A DNA stretch of 64,000 nucleotides, taken from the NCBI GenBank assembly GCA_037893245.1, contig JBAIAA010000656.1, positions 434,001 to 498,000 on the forward strand, read 5' to 3'. The notes below the pieces were generated by a model, which ran no database searches, was not told the DNA's origin, and saw only the letters and a list, made by a program, of their open reading frames with translations. Source of the stretch: Crossaster papposus (taxonomy: Eukaryota; Echinodermata; Asteroidea; Velatida; Solasteridae). Made by a program: the position numbers and the translations under genes. Below, piece by piece: positions 40,001 through 52,000 of this stretch. The number at the start of each line of letters is the position of its first letter. The first letter of the stretch is position 1.

Positions 40001-43000
40001 CTGTTTAATATGTTTCAGAGTGATTGCCCAATTAGTTACTTCAAAACAAACAAATATTTCACTACTGTATTTCCAATGGGTCTTGATCAAATTGTACCGA
40101 ACTCACGTTGAACTGGACTGGCGATGACACGGTTACCATGGCAACCTTCCAGGCATTCACCTGGGAGCCAGCGAGACTCCAGAAGGACACCCGACCAGCT
40201 GCAGTTGAAGTGTAGAAGGTCAGAGTTCCAATCCCACTACCAAACATGTGGTACCAGAATTCCAAGCAGGTCGACCCAGGGGCAGTAGAGTGAAGGTCGT
40301 TGGAGATAAGGCGGGCGGCGTCGCCTTGGGTACGAGGTGCTGAGCCCTCGATGAACGCGTAGTAACCACCTAATGCAGATGAGTGAATTTGAATAATTGA
40401 ATATTTAAATGGTAATCAAATATTTGATGTTATTTGAAAAATGCCACGACCACACAGCAGCAGTCAACAATTTTAACAAAATTAAAAATAAACTACTGAA
40501 AAATAATGTTGCAACCTTTCTTCATATATCTTCTCAATTAGAGGTCACTCTGTGTAAAAATGATGAAAAGACATGAACCTGAGACAGAGAGACATTTCCA
40601 ATTTTGTAATGAAATAATTTCTCAACTCTCCGTATACTTTGTACGCAACCGCTAAAAGTAGCGTCAGGATACTATACGATTTTGCGACTACTGTAAGATA
40701 TCACCTCCTGTATGGTCACGGCTGGGCCCGGTACCCCCTGACGATGTGGACGATGTCCTCAGCGTCCAATCAAAGTCATCGGTCGACTCTTGATTCCAGG
40801 AACAGAGAAGGGCTTCAAAGTCACAGGTGCAGTTATTGACGTAAAAAGAGGGATCGGCCCAACGTGGAAGAGCTGTAACAAACAAATAGAGAGGAAAATA
40901 AATCATTGCTGTGGAGGAGTTCCAGATATGAGTGTGATGACCAATTCCTTCCAAATGAGTCTTAAGGACAAGTTTTCAGTTATTTGTTTTTCACATGAAG
41001 TAGAAAGCACATAATTTTGCTCTTCATTTTGGTGTATCACTCGGGTTGACGTCTTATAATGTATACAGTTGTTATTTAGGTGAAAGGGTGGACTGTTTTT
41101 ACTGATTTCTGTCGTGTAGGACACTGTTAAAAGGTGTATTACTCAAGAGTAGCTCTGGCAACTTGCAACTCATTTTGTTAGGTTGGGTCACATATATCAC
41201 ACCTGTGAAGCTTTGTATTTAAGATAAACAAATGCCAACTGAATACTTGATTAACTATTGAGACTTGTAATTTAAAAAAATCTTAAAACATAAAGTATCG
41301 GCTTTTACAAAACTAAAGAAAATTGTCAAATTTGTATAAAGTTTGGAATTACAGACAATTTTGAATGTTTTACTGAATTGAATTTCTTGTTTGAGGGGCC
41401 GGGGTTGAATTTCTTTTTTATTTATTTATATTTGTTAAGGGGGGGGGGGGGGGATTTTTTTTTTTTTGGGGGGGGGGTTTGATGGGTGGGGGATTGGGGA
41501 GATAGAGATTAGGGTTAAGTGTTATTTCCCTGCCCACGTAGAGCTACACTTACTATCACAGTTCCCGTTGACAAGCTCGATATCGTCGATGGCAATGTCG
41601 CCTAGGTAACTGGATCCAACAACCCCCTTGAAGACGATCTGAAACGGTTGCGTCTCAGACATGCCAAACTGGCCGTTCCGCCAATTGTACACATTGGTAC
41701 TCTGCTGACCGTTGACCAGCCAATTCATTGTTGTGTTCTCATTGGCAGTGTTTGGCTCCGTTACCACAGAAACAGTCAACTGTCCGATGTCCACGCCATA
41801 CATGTGATACCAGAATGTGAAGCATAGCAGTGGGTCGTTCAGACCGGGGACGATCTCGGGGCTTTTGAAGATGGCGCGGTCACCCTGCACGCGTGGATGA
41901 CTGGTCTCTGTGTACATGTAGAAGCCTGCAGAGGGAACCAGTTATAATGAGCATCATAAACCTGGGAACCAGTTATAATGAGCGTCATAAACCAGGAAAC
42001 CAGATTTGATGATGACCACCAACTGATTTGAGGCGTAGATTGTAGAGTCTTCAGAATCGGAAGATATTTGAAGTCTTTGTGACTTCAGCTTTGAACGAGA
42101 GTTGAACCAGCGACCAATGAAACATGCACTCACCGTTTTGCCCGGACGTGGTGTGGTCCACGGCTGGCCCTGTGTAGCCACTTGATGTCGACCCGCTGAG
42201 TCGCAGCCAATCAAAATTGTCTGTTGTGACATCGTTCGTCCACAAACATGTGTTCCTCTCAAAATCGCAATTTTCTTGGTTAGAGGGGAAAAGTTAAAAG
42301 CGACATAAAGAGGGGATTAAACTATGACGGAGTATTTGTAAACTTGAAGATTATGAATAATTAGGGGCCTGCAGCCGATTTCACAAAACCTTAGTCAATG
42401 GCGCAAGCCCCCTTGCCCCACAATATATTGCATAAGCTGCGCCACTTTTGGTTGCTGCGCAATATTTCGCTTACGACAGTTTCACAAAAGTTTGACAGTG
42501 CGCAAGAACGCGGCTTACGCAACAAATTATGGCATAGCTTGTGCAGTCAATTTAGGTGGGCGTAAGATATGGCGTAGCGACTGAAAATGACCTATTTTAC
42601 CAGCAAATCGTACTTGATGTGGAGCCCGTCATTCCTCAACATATTAAGCTTGATGAAAGACACTCACAGTCTTATGGTTGAAGTAAAGGAATTACTATTT
42701 TATCGTGACAGAAATGTTTAATGTTGCCGCACAATTTCGTGGAAAGTCGGACAAAACTATTTTCAAAATAGTGGGCGTAGGTGGTACAACAACGATTTCA
42801 TGAAAGAACACAAATGTACGCAAACGTCGTAAACGCTGTTAAAACGTTGCGCAGCTACGCCAAGTGTCGTGAAATGCTCCATTAGGAAATGGCGCAGCTA
42901 CGCCTTTAATTAATTCAAACTAGGAAATCGAGGTAAAATACTGTAGTTCAAAACTTATACATAACTGCAAAATTCTGTAAAATTCAAAGCAGTTAAAAAA

Positions 43001-46000
43001 AAAAAATAAAAAAAATCTGAAATTTCAAACCAAATTTAATTTTTCTTCTTTCTGACTTACCCTGATATGGGCAGTTTCCTAAGGTAAACCCAACGTCGTC
43101 AATGGCAATGTCGCTCCTGTCTCCTATACCCACAATTCCCTCAAATTCGAGCTGATAGGGAATGGTGGAGGTGAATTCAACGTTACCAACGGACCATAGA
43201 TTGCCTAGGTTACCACTGCGGGTCCATATGGTTTGCTGGGTAGATGTGGTGTTCAACTGGGGGAGAAATATACCATCTATTCAAATATTTGATCCACCAA
43301 ATATACAAAATATTTAGATATTTTTCTTTTTTTAATGAAGAGAAGCTCATATGATTGACATATGTGGTGTTAGTATTATTATTAATTCTCTCTGGTAATG
43401 AAACCAAACATTTCCCAAAAGTGCCCTACGCACCGTAGCTTGCAAGCCTGAAGAACCTGTAGAGAAAAGACAACGAGAAGAAGGTACAGTTTTAGAGGTT
43501 GGGTAGCCTTGGTCAAGGCGTTCATCGTTACCCGTCCGTACGTACAGCGCAGCGGTATTCAGAGCTCAAACAACGACCTCACGCGGCCACTATTATATGC
43601 AAAGTAACTGAAGATACTTGAACGCCTTGGATCATTGGTTAAGTTGAGGTTTTGGGGGCGGTGCTCATTATGCTAATAGATTAAGCTAACCTTTATAGTC
43701 TTTTCTTATTGGTCGATCGTTGCGTAGAAACTGCATAATTTGAGCTAGCGGTGAAAGGTCATAGCTAGCTCGCAAGTGTTTACGAACACCGCCATCGTTG
43801 ACATATTATTGTATCGGAGAAAGTTGAGTGATTTTTACGAAGGCTTGTAGGGATTACACATGAAGATTTGAACTGTCTGGCTTGATTGGTGAGGGTCGCA
43901 GTTATTTTTGCTTGTTTTGCTGGGTATTTTCTTGAATGTTAACAATGTTATGGTCAAAACTAGTTGTGTTTAGCAGCTAATGAGTTTTCAATCGTGGTGA
44001 CTAGAGAAGGCCGCGACCAGGGTTGTCACCAGACCATTTATAGAGCCGGGTATTTAAAAAGCCTACATGTAAACGCAAATATGATTGTGAAAATTGAAAA
44101 CGAATTCCCCCAACGCCAACTTATTGGCCTATGACATGTAAAACGTCCATGTAATATGCCTAAACAATCTCACCTAAAAAAAAAACGTGTCTAAAACAAA
44201 AAAAGAATGTTGCAAGAAGGCAGGTCACTGGTTCACAGACATTAATTATGCAATAGAACAAGCCTTGGATACCAGCGAAATAGCGGGGAAAAAACATAGA
44301 CTGGATCCCGCTCCCGGCCCCATCCCCTACAAATACAGATCTCAATAGACAGAATCAGTGGGAAAATGTGTAATTCAGTGTAGGGACCTGTAGCCAGTCT
44401 ATACATGAGAGTAGTCTGGTGCCGTGTTTTTAGTAGTAAACAACTCAACTACTTTGATATGGTTGCCATGCCACGTTCGGTTCTCCACTGCAGGTAAGTA
44501 CTTCGGTGCGCGATGCGTGGCAACCCATGGCAAGCAGCATTATGAAAACCAGTGTGCGGGAGCGCGCGTACGCTACGTAAAATTTTACTTTCATAATGAG
44601 TCACAACGTTAACGTTAACACTTTTGAATACATAGTACAAGGTTGAGGCCTGTGTTAGGGTAAGAAATTTGTGCCGGGCGGTAAGGCTGAACTTGACCTT
44701 GATTACCGGGCGGAAATTTTGGGAGCTGGGTAGCACCGCCCGGCGCCGCCCGGCATGGTGACAACCCTGGCCGCGACTCTATTGAAACGTGTCGAACTCG
44801 GCCTTACATTATATTGCACGCATCTAATCCAGCTAATCTGAAAACCGTGGCTCGGTTAAACGCGGAACTCTGATAATTAAATGCCTTGCCGGCTGAATTT
44901 TGCCAAGAAAATAATCTGAGGAGTTATTGAGGATATAAGACGCTTGTCCCTGTTTAAATTACGATATTGCGATCACTTTGAAGGTTAGTTCTGCAGCCGT
45001 AAACATGCCCCCTCCCCAAAGCGTTGGACCATGCTTGGACCACAATGTGGCGATACCGCACAGACCAGCATGCCTGGGTTAATGCCGATTATGCGGCGAT
45101 AAGAAACTGACCGAACACGCTGAAAACTGCCACGCTGAGTACCTGGCCGTACCTGCAATCGAGATCCGAGCAAAATGGGGCTCAGGCTGCCTGAAAAATG
45201 ATGGATTTCCTATAACCTGTCGGCAAATTCACAAAAACACCGTGACCACGAAGAAAGGATTCTTATGGCCTTTTGCTGCTCGGGTCTACAATCTTCGAGG
45301 GATAATATTTTCGCTGCAAAATTCAAACAACACGACAGATTTTCGGACGACAGACGACGCTGAATATCTGCCATTTTGTCTTAAATGTCAAGCTGCATCA
45401 AATTTGATGACGTCGGGATTCAACCGATTTGTGATTGGACACTTCACATCTTAGCCCCGCCTATACTTATCTGTATTCGCATACGAGGTCATGCGCTACA
45501 AATGTGGCGCAAAATATAGGAAAAACATATGATTTCAAAATCCAATGATCCAAGGCGAAAAAGTAGCCTCAGTAGATTTGCATAAATAGTGGCCGTATGA
45601 GGTCGCTGTTCGCGCTGTATCTTTACACGGGGCGCCCCCTAGCAGCATATGCGGGGCGCGCGTGGCGTGTATTTCTGGATGGATAACGACGAACGGATAA
45701 CGACGAACTCGCCTTGACCAAGGCTAGAGGTTGGGAGGAAAACCCCGGAAGAATATCCTAGGGAACCCAAGGAATCAGACGGACTGAAAACCCAATCCAC
45801 ATATTGGCCCAGGCGGGATTCGAACCCGGGTCACAGCGGTGGAAGGCAAGAAAAGAACCACTTTGCCAACCAGTCTTCCCTAAATGTATCGATTATCTCA
45901 ATATTCAATCACCCACCAAATATAGCATTTTAACAATGTAAAAATAAATGTGAGCGGTCTTAAAAAGCTGACATCTGTGGTGTAATATAATTTCTACAAT

Positions 46001-49000
46001 CAGAGTTAAATAGTTTAAGTGTCTAGTTGACCATATGATGTCAGAATTTCGAAGGATGGGTATAGTTCAAATATTTGGATCAAAGTCGATAATCAAATAC
46101 TAAATTAGTCAAAAATGTGCATTTATGTTCTGCGACAGATTGAAATGGTCATCCGACCAAAATATTGAGTTTTACTTGATCGAAAAATTGAAATTCACTC
46201 ACGGAGATGTTGAGTGTGCCCATCTGATTGCCGTACATGTGATAGTAGAAGAGCCAGCAGTATCGATTGGCACCCAGGCTAGCGGGCACTAGAGGGGTGA
46301 TGAGTCTGGCCACGGACCCTGCTGATTGACCCGTAGCTTCAATGTACATGTATTTGCCTACACAGGAGAAAATCAGACTTTATTCAAATTGGTGCCTGAC
46401 CTCTGAAAAATGCAATAATTATTTTTCCTACAAATCCTCCAGAACCTCATTATGGGCTTTGTGGATTTAACCAGTTTGCGTTGGATGCCGTGAATGCACG
46501 CAATTTTTTTTGGAATTCAAAACGGATGATGGATAAACATGTCACGAGCAAGGCCGGAATTATATGTCAGTAACTGGCTCACAGCGAGCGAGGCCGTAAA
46601 TATCAGAGTGTGCTACCCACAGATGTCGGCCTGAACCTGCCTCAAATCGAAGTTTGTAAAAAACAATCCCACGTCTGGGCCCGGTCCATTGACAAATATT
46701 CATGGTACAAACTGGTTATTGAGGGTTATAGGATTTTTTGTTTTTATTTTCGGGAGCAAACTTGACCTATTTTGTTCATTTTTCTGGAGAGTTGGATGCA
46801 ACATTTTGAGAGAGTGTAAAAAATATATAAAATCTTGAGAAACTAAAACAGATAAACATCATGCTGCTCATTACTGCTAACCGTAGGTCGTATCATAAGA
46901 CACATCCAGGGACGGCCCAGTATTGGCCGTCAGTGTTGCTCCGCTGTTCTGCAGCCAATCAAAATCATCAGTAGTGTCTTGAAGATAACCGCACAGATGA
47001 GAGTCCTGAAACTCACAGAAATCTCGCACTGTTAACAAAAAAATTTAAAAATTAAGATTGTAATTTTCATCAAGTTATAACATCCGATTAAAAACTGGCA
47101 TTTCAAAGTTGTGTCAGGTCAACAATTATTAGGGTCAACTTTAGTTCTCCCCAAAAACTTGTAGTTTCAGATATGAGAACTTAATTAATTAATTACCCTA
47201 ACCCCCTAGAGAGTTGGATAAATAGAAAGTCGTATTGAAATTAACAGATTTAGCAGTGTGGGGTTACTGTATTAATTCACTATTTGCTAGTCAGTGCAGT
47301 ATTTTTTTTAACCTGTAACAGTCAATCTTTTGATAACTGTGTGTACTCACTTCCAAATGTTGCAAATGTCAAACTGTATTTTTTTCTTCACTTTCCTGCC
47401 AAAGTCTGAACCAATTTCTGATAAAAAACTTCTGCTACTCACTCAGGCATTCACCGGTCTTCACCATGATATCATCGATGGCAATGTCTCCCCGATAATC
47501 GGAGCCTACAACTCCTTCAAAGACGACCTATATGACACAGGGAATGGAGTTCTTCATAAGCGAGTAATTGCCAAAGAGTTCTGAAATCTGCAATCGGTGT
47601 GGTACTGTTAAGAGATGTAATGTTGTAATCGCAAGTCATCATAAGACATTACAAGTCAACGCAAGTGCATAACAAATCACCGGCGGGCACCAGCAGGCCC
47701 GGCCCCAGCGGGCCCCAGCGGGCCCCCCTGGCAGGTGCCTGGCAGGTGCCTGGCAGGTGCCTGGCAGGTGCCTGGCAGGTGCCTGGCAGGTGCCTGGCAG
47801 GTGCCTGGCAGGTGCCTGGCAGGTGCCTGGCAGGTGCCTGGCAGGTGCCTGGCAGGTGCCTGGCAGGTGCCTGGCAGGTCCCGGAAGGTCCCTGGCAGAT
47901 CCCTGGCAGATCCCTGGCAGATCCCTGGCAGATCCCTGGCAGATCCCTGGCAGATCCCTGGCAGATCCCTGGCAGATCCCTGGCAGATCCCTGGCAGATC
48001 CCTGGCAGATCCCTGGCAGATCCCTGGCAGATCCCTGGCAGATCCCTGGCAGATCCCTGGCAGATCCCTGGCAGATCCCTGGCAGATCCCTGGCAGATCC
48101 CTGGCAGATCCCTGGCAGGTTTCTTGCAAGTTCCTGGCAAGTCCCTGGCAGGTCCCTGGCAGGTCCCTGGCAGGTCCCTGGCAGGTCCTTTGCATCAAGT
48201 TAATCGCAAGACAGTCGACTAGTAAATCTAGTCCACAGTCTCAAGTTAAGATAACAAACTGTGACAAAGGCACTATTTATCAGTCAATTGCATCCTGACT
48301 TGAGTTTTGAGTTTTCCTTGTCCTGAGGCTGTGATTGACTTGTGATTGACCTGCAGTTGACTTGTGACTGATGAACATATAAAAACTTTGTATTCATGAA
48401 GGAGCGTCTGTATAAGAACACTCCAACAATACCCGTATCTTACCCGAAAATCGACGCTCGGCGTGGTACTGAAGTCCCCACGATACCACTGGTTCATTTT
48501 GGTTCCAGACCTGACCCAGACTGCCGTGCCCAGCACGGCGCCAGTCTTGATGTAGATGTTTAAATCTCGAATGTGGTCGCCATACATGTGGTACCAGAAG
48601 ATTACGCAGATTCTGTTGCTGGTGGCAGCAGGGATAATGTCGCTCTCCAAACGTGCTTTCTGGCCTGGGATGCGAGGTGTTGAGGTCTCAATATACATGT
48701 AGTAACCAGTGGCTACAGGAATGCAAGCAAAGACAAAGGCAAGAGAATTGCTTGATAACAAATGTTAATGGATGAACAGGTGGTTTTTTTCCAAGATGGC
48801 AGATTTTTCAAAGAAGATGAATAGATTGTTCTATTTTCTAAAATCTTTTGCTAAAACAAAATTGTGTTGGAAGGAGCCTTAATTATTCCTAGAATTTGGC
48901 AAAAACACAAAATATACAGAATTTAGAAAATATATGGATAATTTTGATTTATTTTGAAGTTATAGTTTTTGACAGTGCCTTCAGGCATTCATGTCCAGAC

Positions 49001-52000
49001 CCCCAATAGAATGACAATCAATACCATCTCCTTTAGTGTGGTCAAAGCTCGGTCCTGTGTTCCCAGAAGAAGTGCCTCCAGAATCTCTTATCCAATTAAA
49101 ATCATCGTTGATTGCCTGGCTGTAGCTGCAGGTGCCTTGCTCAAAGTCGCAATTCCAATTGGTGGGTTCTACACCAAAAGAAAACAAACAAAAAATGAAA
49201 AAATTGTTTAGGTTTGTCACCCCAAGTATCAGAAAAAAACAAGTCCCTTACTTATACTAATGTCACTTCATTGATCATTGTTAAAAAGTCTAAAGAAGTT
49301 AACAACAAATCAAAATATCGCTGTCAGATGAATAATACAAAAAAAAATTATTGGCTATCGCTACAGCAGTCAGCAATCGGGTTACACAACTATCCAACCT
49401 CACATCAACAATAATATTTGGATATCGCTCTAGGAACCAGACTAGTTTATAGTTAGGTTCCAAGAGTGAAAGATCCAGAGTATTGTCAATGTAAGGCTGG
49501 GCATGTCAGGGAATCAGACCGTCAACTGCCGTAATGATAACCACTGTGAATAACCATAGAGAAAGGAACATTGAAGCTATGCGAAGTTTGACCATATTTG
49601 ACAAAGTCACATACTTACGTGGTGTGGTTACTGAGGATGGGGCCACAGTCACACTGGCAAGCCCGATTTGAACTGTAAAATTCACACAAAATAAGAAAAA
49701 AAGTTAAAGGTAGGATACACCATTTGCAGATATCGAAAAAATTTACTACCAAATTTTTAAGAAATATCTTACTTTTCTGAAAGTAAATAATGATTCTAGG
49801 CATCCAGCAAAATGATTGAGCTAGATATCCAGTAATTATTCTGAAAAATAGAATTCTATAAAACAAAAATAACATAAGAATAACTGCTCGACGCCGGTTG
49901 AAAACAAACGCTGTTTTCGTTGTTTCTCGGCATCCATGATTGTAAAAACTTCGGACAGGTCAGTTAAATGATATTTACTATAAAATACAACCCCCCAGAT
50001 TCACCCATTCATTATAATTCAAGCAATTGCCAATGGTGGGTACACATACTTTAAGAATGTAGTATCCTGACGCTACTTTAGCGATCTGTACAAAGTCTAT
50101 AGAGAGTCAAGGAAGTTTTCTAAGTATTTGCTAACAGAATTGGAAATATTTGAGAAAAATCTGTGATTTTTGCACCGATTGACCTTCATTGAGATGATAT
50201 GAAGAAAAAACAGCGTCAGGTAAAACTCAGGTTGCAATATGTTTCTAGCAAAAAAATCTTAAACACCATGGACAAAACTCTGTGAATTATGTGTGTTTTC
50301 TTGCATGTAAACCTACATGATTTATTAGTCAAATTACCCGCATTTGTTTTGACGTGATCAGAGCACAGACATCAATAACCTATAGGCAGACAACGCCTAT
50401 GGAAATCAACGTTTGTATCGTAATTTGGGCAGCGTCTGACTAAGTAGGAAACCAATGGCACTGGGCAGAAGAGAGTTCGTTTTAGGAGTACATTTGGCAA
50501 TTTTTTGTTTTTGTTTTAACAAGTAATGTAATAATGTAATGTGATTAGTAATGAGTTAAATTTAGTTTTGGCTCACAAGCATTTTTTTTAAAGAATTTTG
50601 TTAATTGAATACATTTTGTAACCTAATTTAAATTACTAAGTACTGTATACTGTACTAGTTTAACGAATTGGAATTGTTTAAACAGACCGATTCATTCACT
50701 TTTTTGGAACATGTTCAAATGGCATGTTATTTATAGGGCCGGTTTTTATGGGGATTTACGGAAGCACTTTGTTCACATAATTACTATATGGACGTTAAAC
50801 CTCAGCATTCCTGATCCTGCAAGTGCAATGTTAATTTACCAACCAGTTTTAAATACTGTCACATTAAATGTAGACGCCTGTGAAATCTAGTATCTTTCAC
50901 CTTTTTATTGACTGAAACCTTACATGGGTCATAAACGACATTTAATATTAAAAGAAGTTCGTAAATATTAAACTTGGATTTTCCAAGAATTATTCCATTG
51001 CGCCACAACTTAGGGAACACTCGGTCGATTGTGTGCCAAATTTCTGGACGCCACCGTTTTGGGTTTTTTTCGGATTAAGTTTACACCTAAATTGTTAACA
51101 GAGGGTAAATAGCAAGCATTAATAAAATTAACATGGTAAAGGTACGATGAATTTGCAGTTTGTCAACAAATAAGTTTGGCAACATTGCATGAGGAAAGTC
51201 GGCCCAACATTAACTGTTTATAAACAATGTAGTAAACGTCGAACTAGTTGACTCATGGAGGAATAATTCCTCCATGGTTGACTATAGCGAATACGCACGT
51301 ACGTATAGCGCAGCACACTTTCACCAACTGACAATTTGTTTCAGTCGCTGTTTCTTTCCCTTTCGTAATTTTACGGTTTTGGATGACATTCAGCCTTATG
51401 CCTACGGTTTATTCTTCCGAAATAGCCACAGCCTTTAGAGCTCCGTCGTAAGCAATAAAGTTCTGACATCGACGACACATGTGTTGCTGTTGTTAAGCGC
51501 CGCCATTTTGACAATTTTCCGCGCGTTGACCTTTTAGAAAGGTCATGACAGAGGCCACCCAATGTGTACGTGGATCACGTGGATGGATGTGTCATGTGAC
51601 CAACATTTTACCCGGTCTTTAAAAATGGCGGGTTTCCTAAACTCAGTCTTGCGCCCTCTGTTGTCCGAGTGGTCAGAGCCGCAAAGAAAAAAAAGGGGAA
51701 AATCGGTATTTAAAGTTGGCGTGTCCGTGGTTTTAGGGTTGCACCCTGAAAAATGAATTTTCAAATTGAATTGATAATTTTCTAGCATTGTATTTGTGAT
51801 GAGCTTTCGAATGAGACATCGCACGAAAAAAATCGGCCAACGGCGAGTAATTAATTAAATTCCATTAAATTAATTTAAAAAAAAAAGCAACGTCGGCACA
51901 AAGTTGACACCCGTTTGCTCTATAAAGTTAGATCTGGGCCTGAATACCTCTATATCAAAAAGAGGTGTCCCCCCCCCCTCCCCCTCCGTTGAATAAAAGG

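Larger units (their letters stand above)
43375..45890 (-). mobile_element. SINE family A, split by a later insertion
   Basis: The SINE head is at 45736-45890 (minus strand: ccgctgtgacccgggttcgaatcccgcctgggccaatatgtgg, a strong B box) and the tail at 43375-43494 (tctctacaggttcttcaggcttgcaagctacgg, gtttcattaccagaga, then an ATT repeat). The two parts are continuous once the element 43504-45726 and one copy of its target duplication are removed. Confidence 0.75.

Noticed and set aside
43434-43456. A 23-nt mini-exon between MAM 2 exons 7 and 8
   Set aside because: Good-looking acceptor and donor, but its length breaks phase and it is the tail of the SINE A family (same ctctctacaggtttctt at 5200-5450).
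44018-45726. Search for a transposase in the nested elements
   Set aside because: Only short ORFs without DDE/hAT motifs; elements treated as non-autonomous.
47649-48298. ORFs of 150-190 codons on both strands in the 11-bp repeat
   Set aside because: Same periodicity artefact; three units make 33 bp, so frames stay open without selection.
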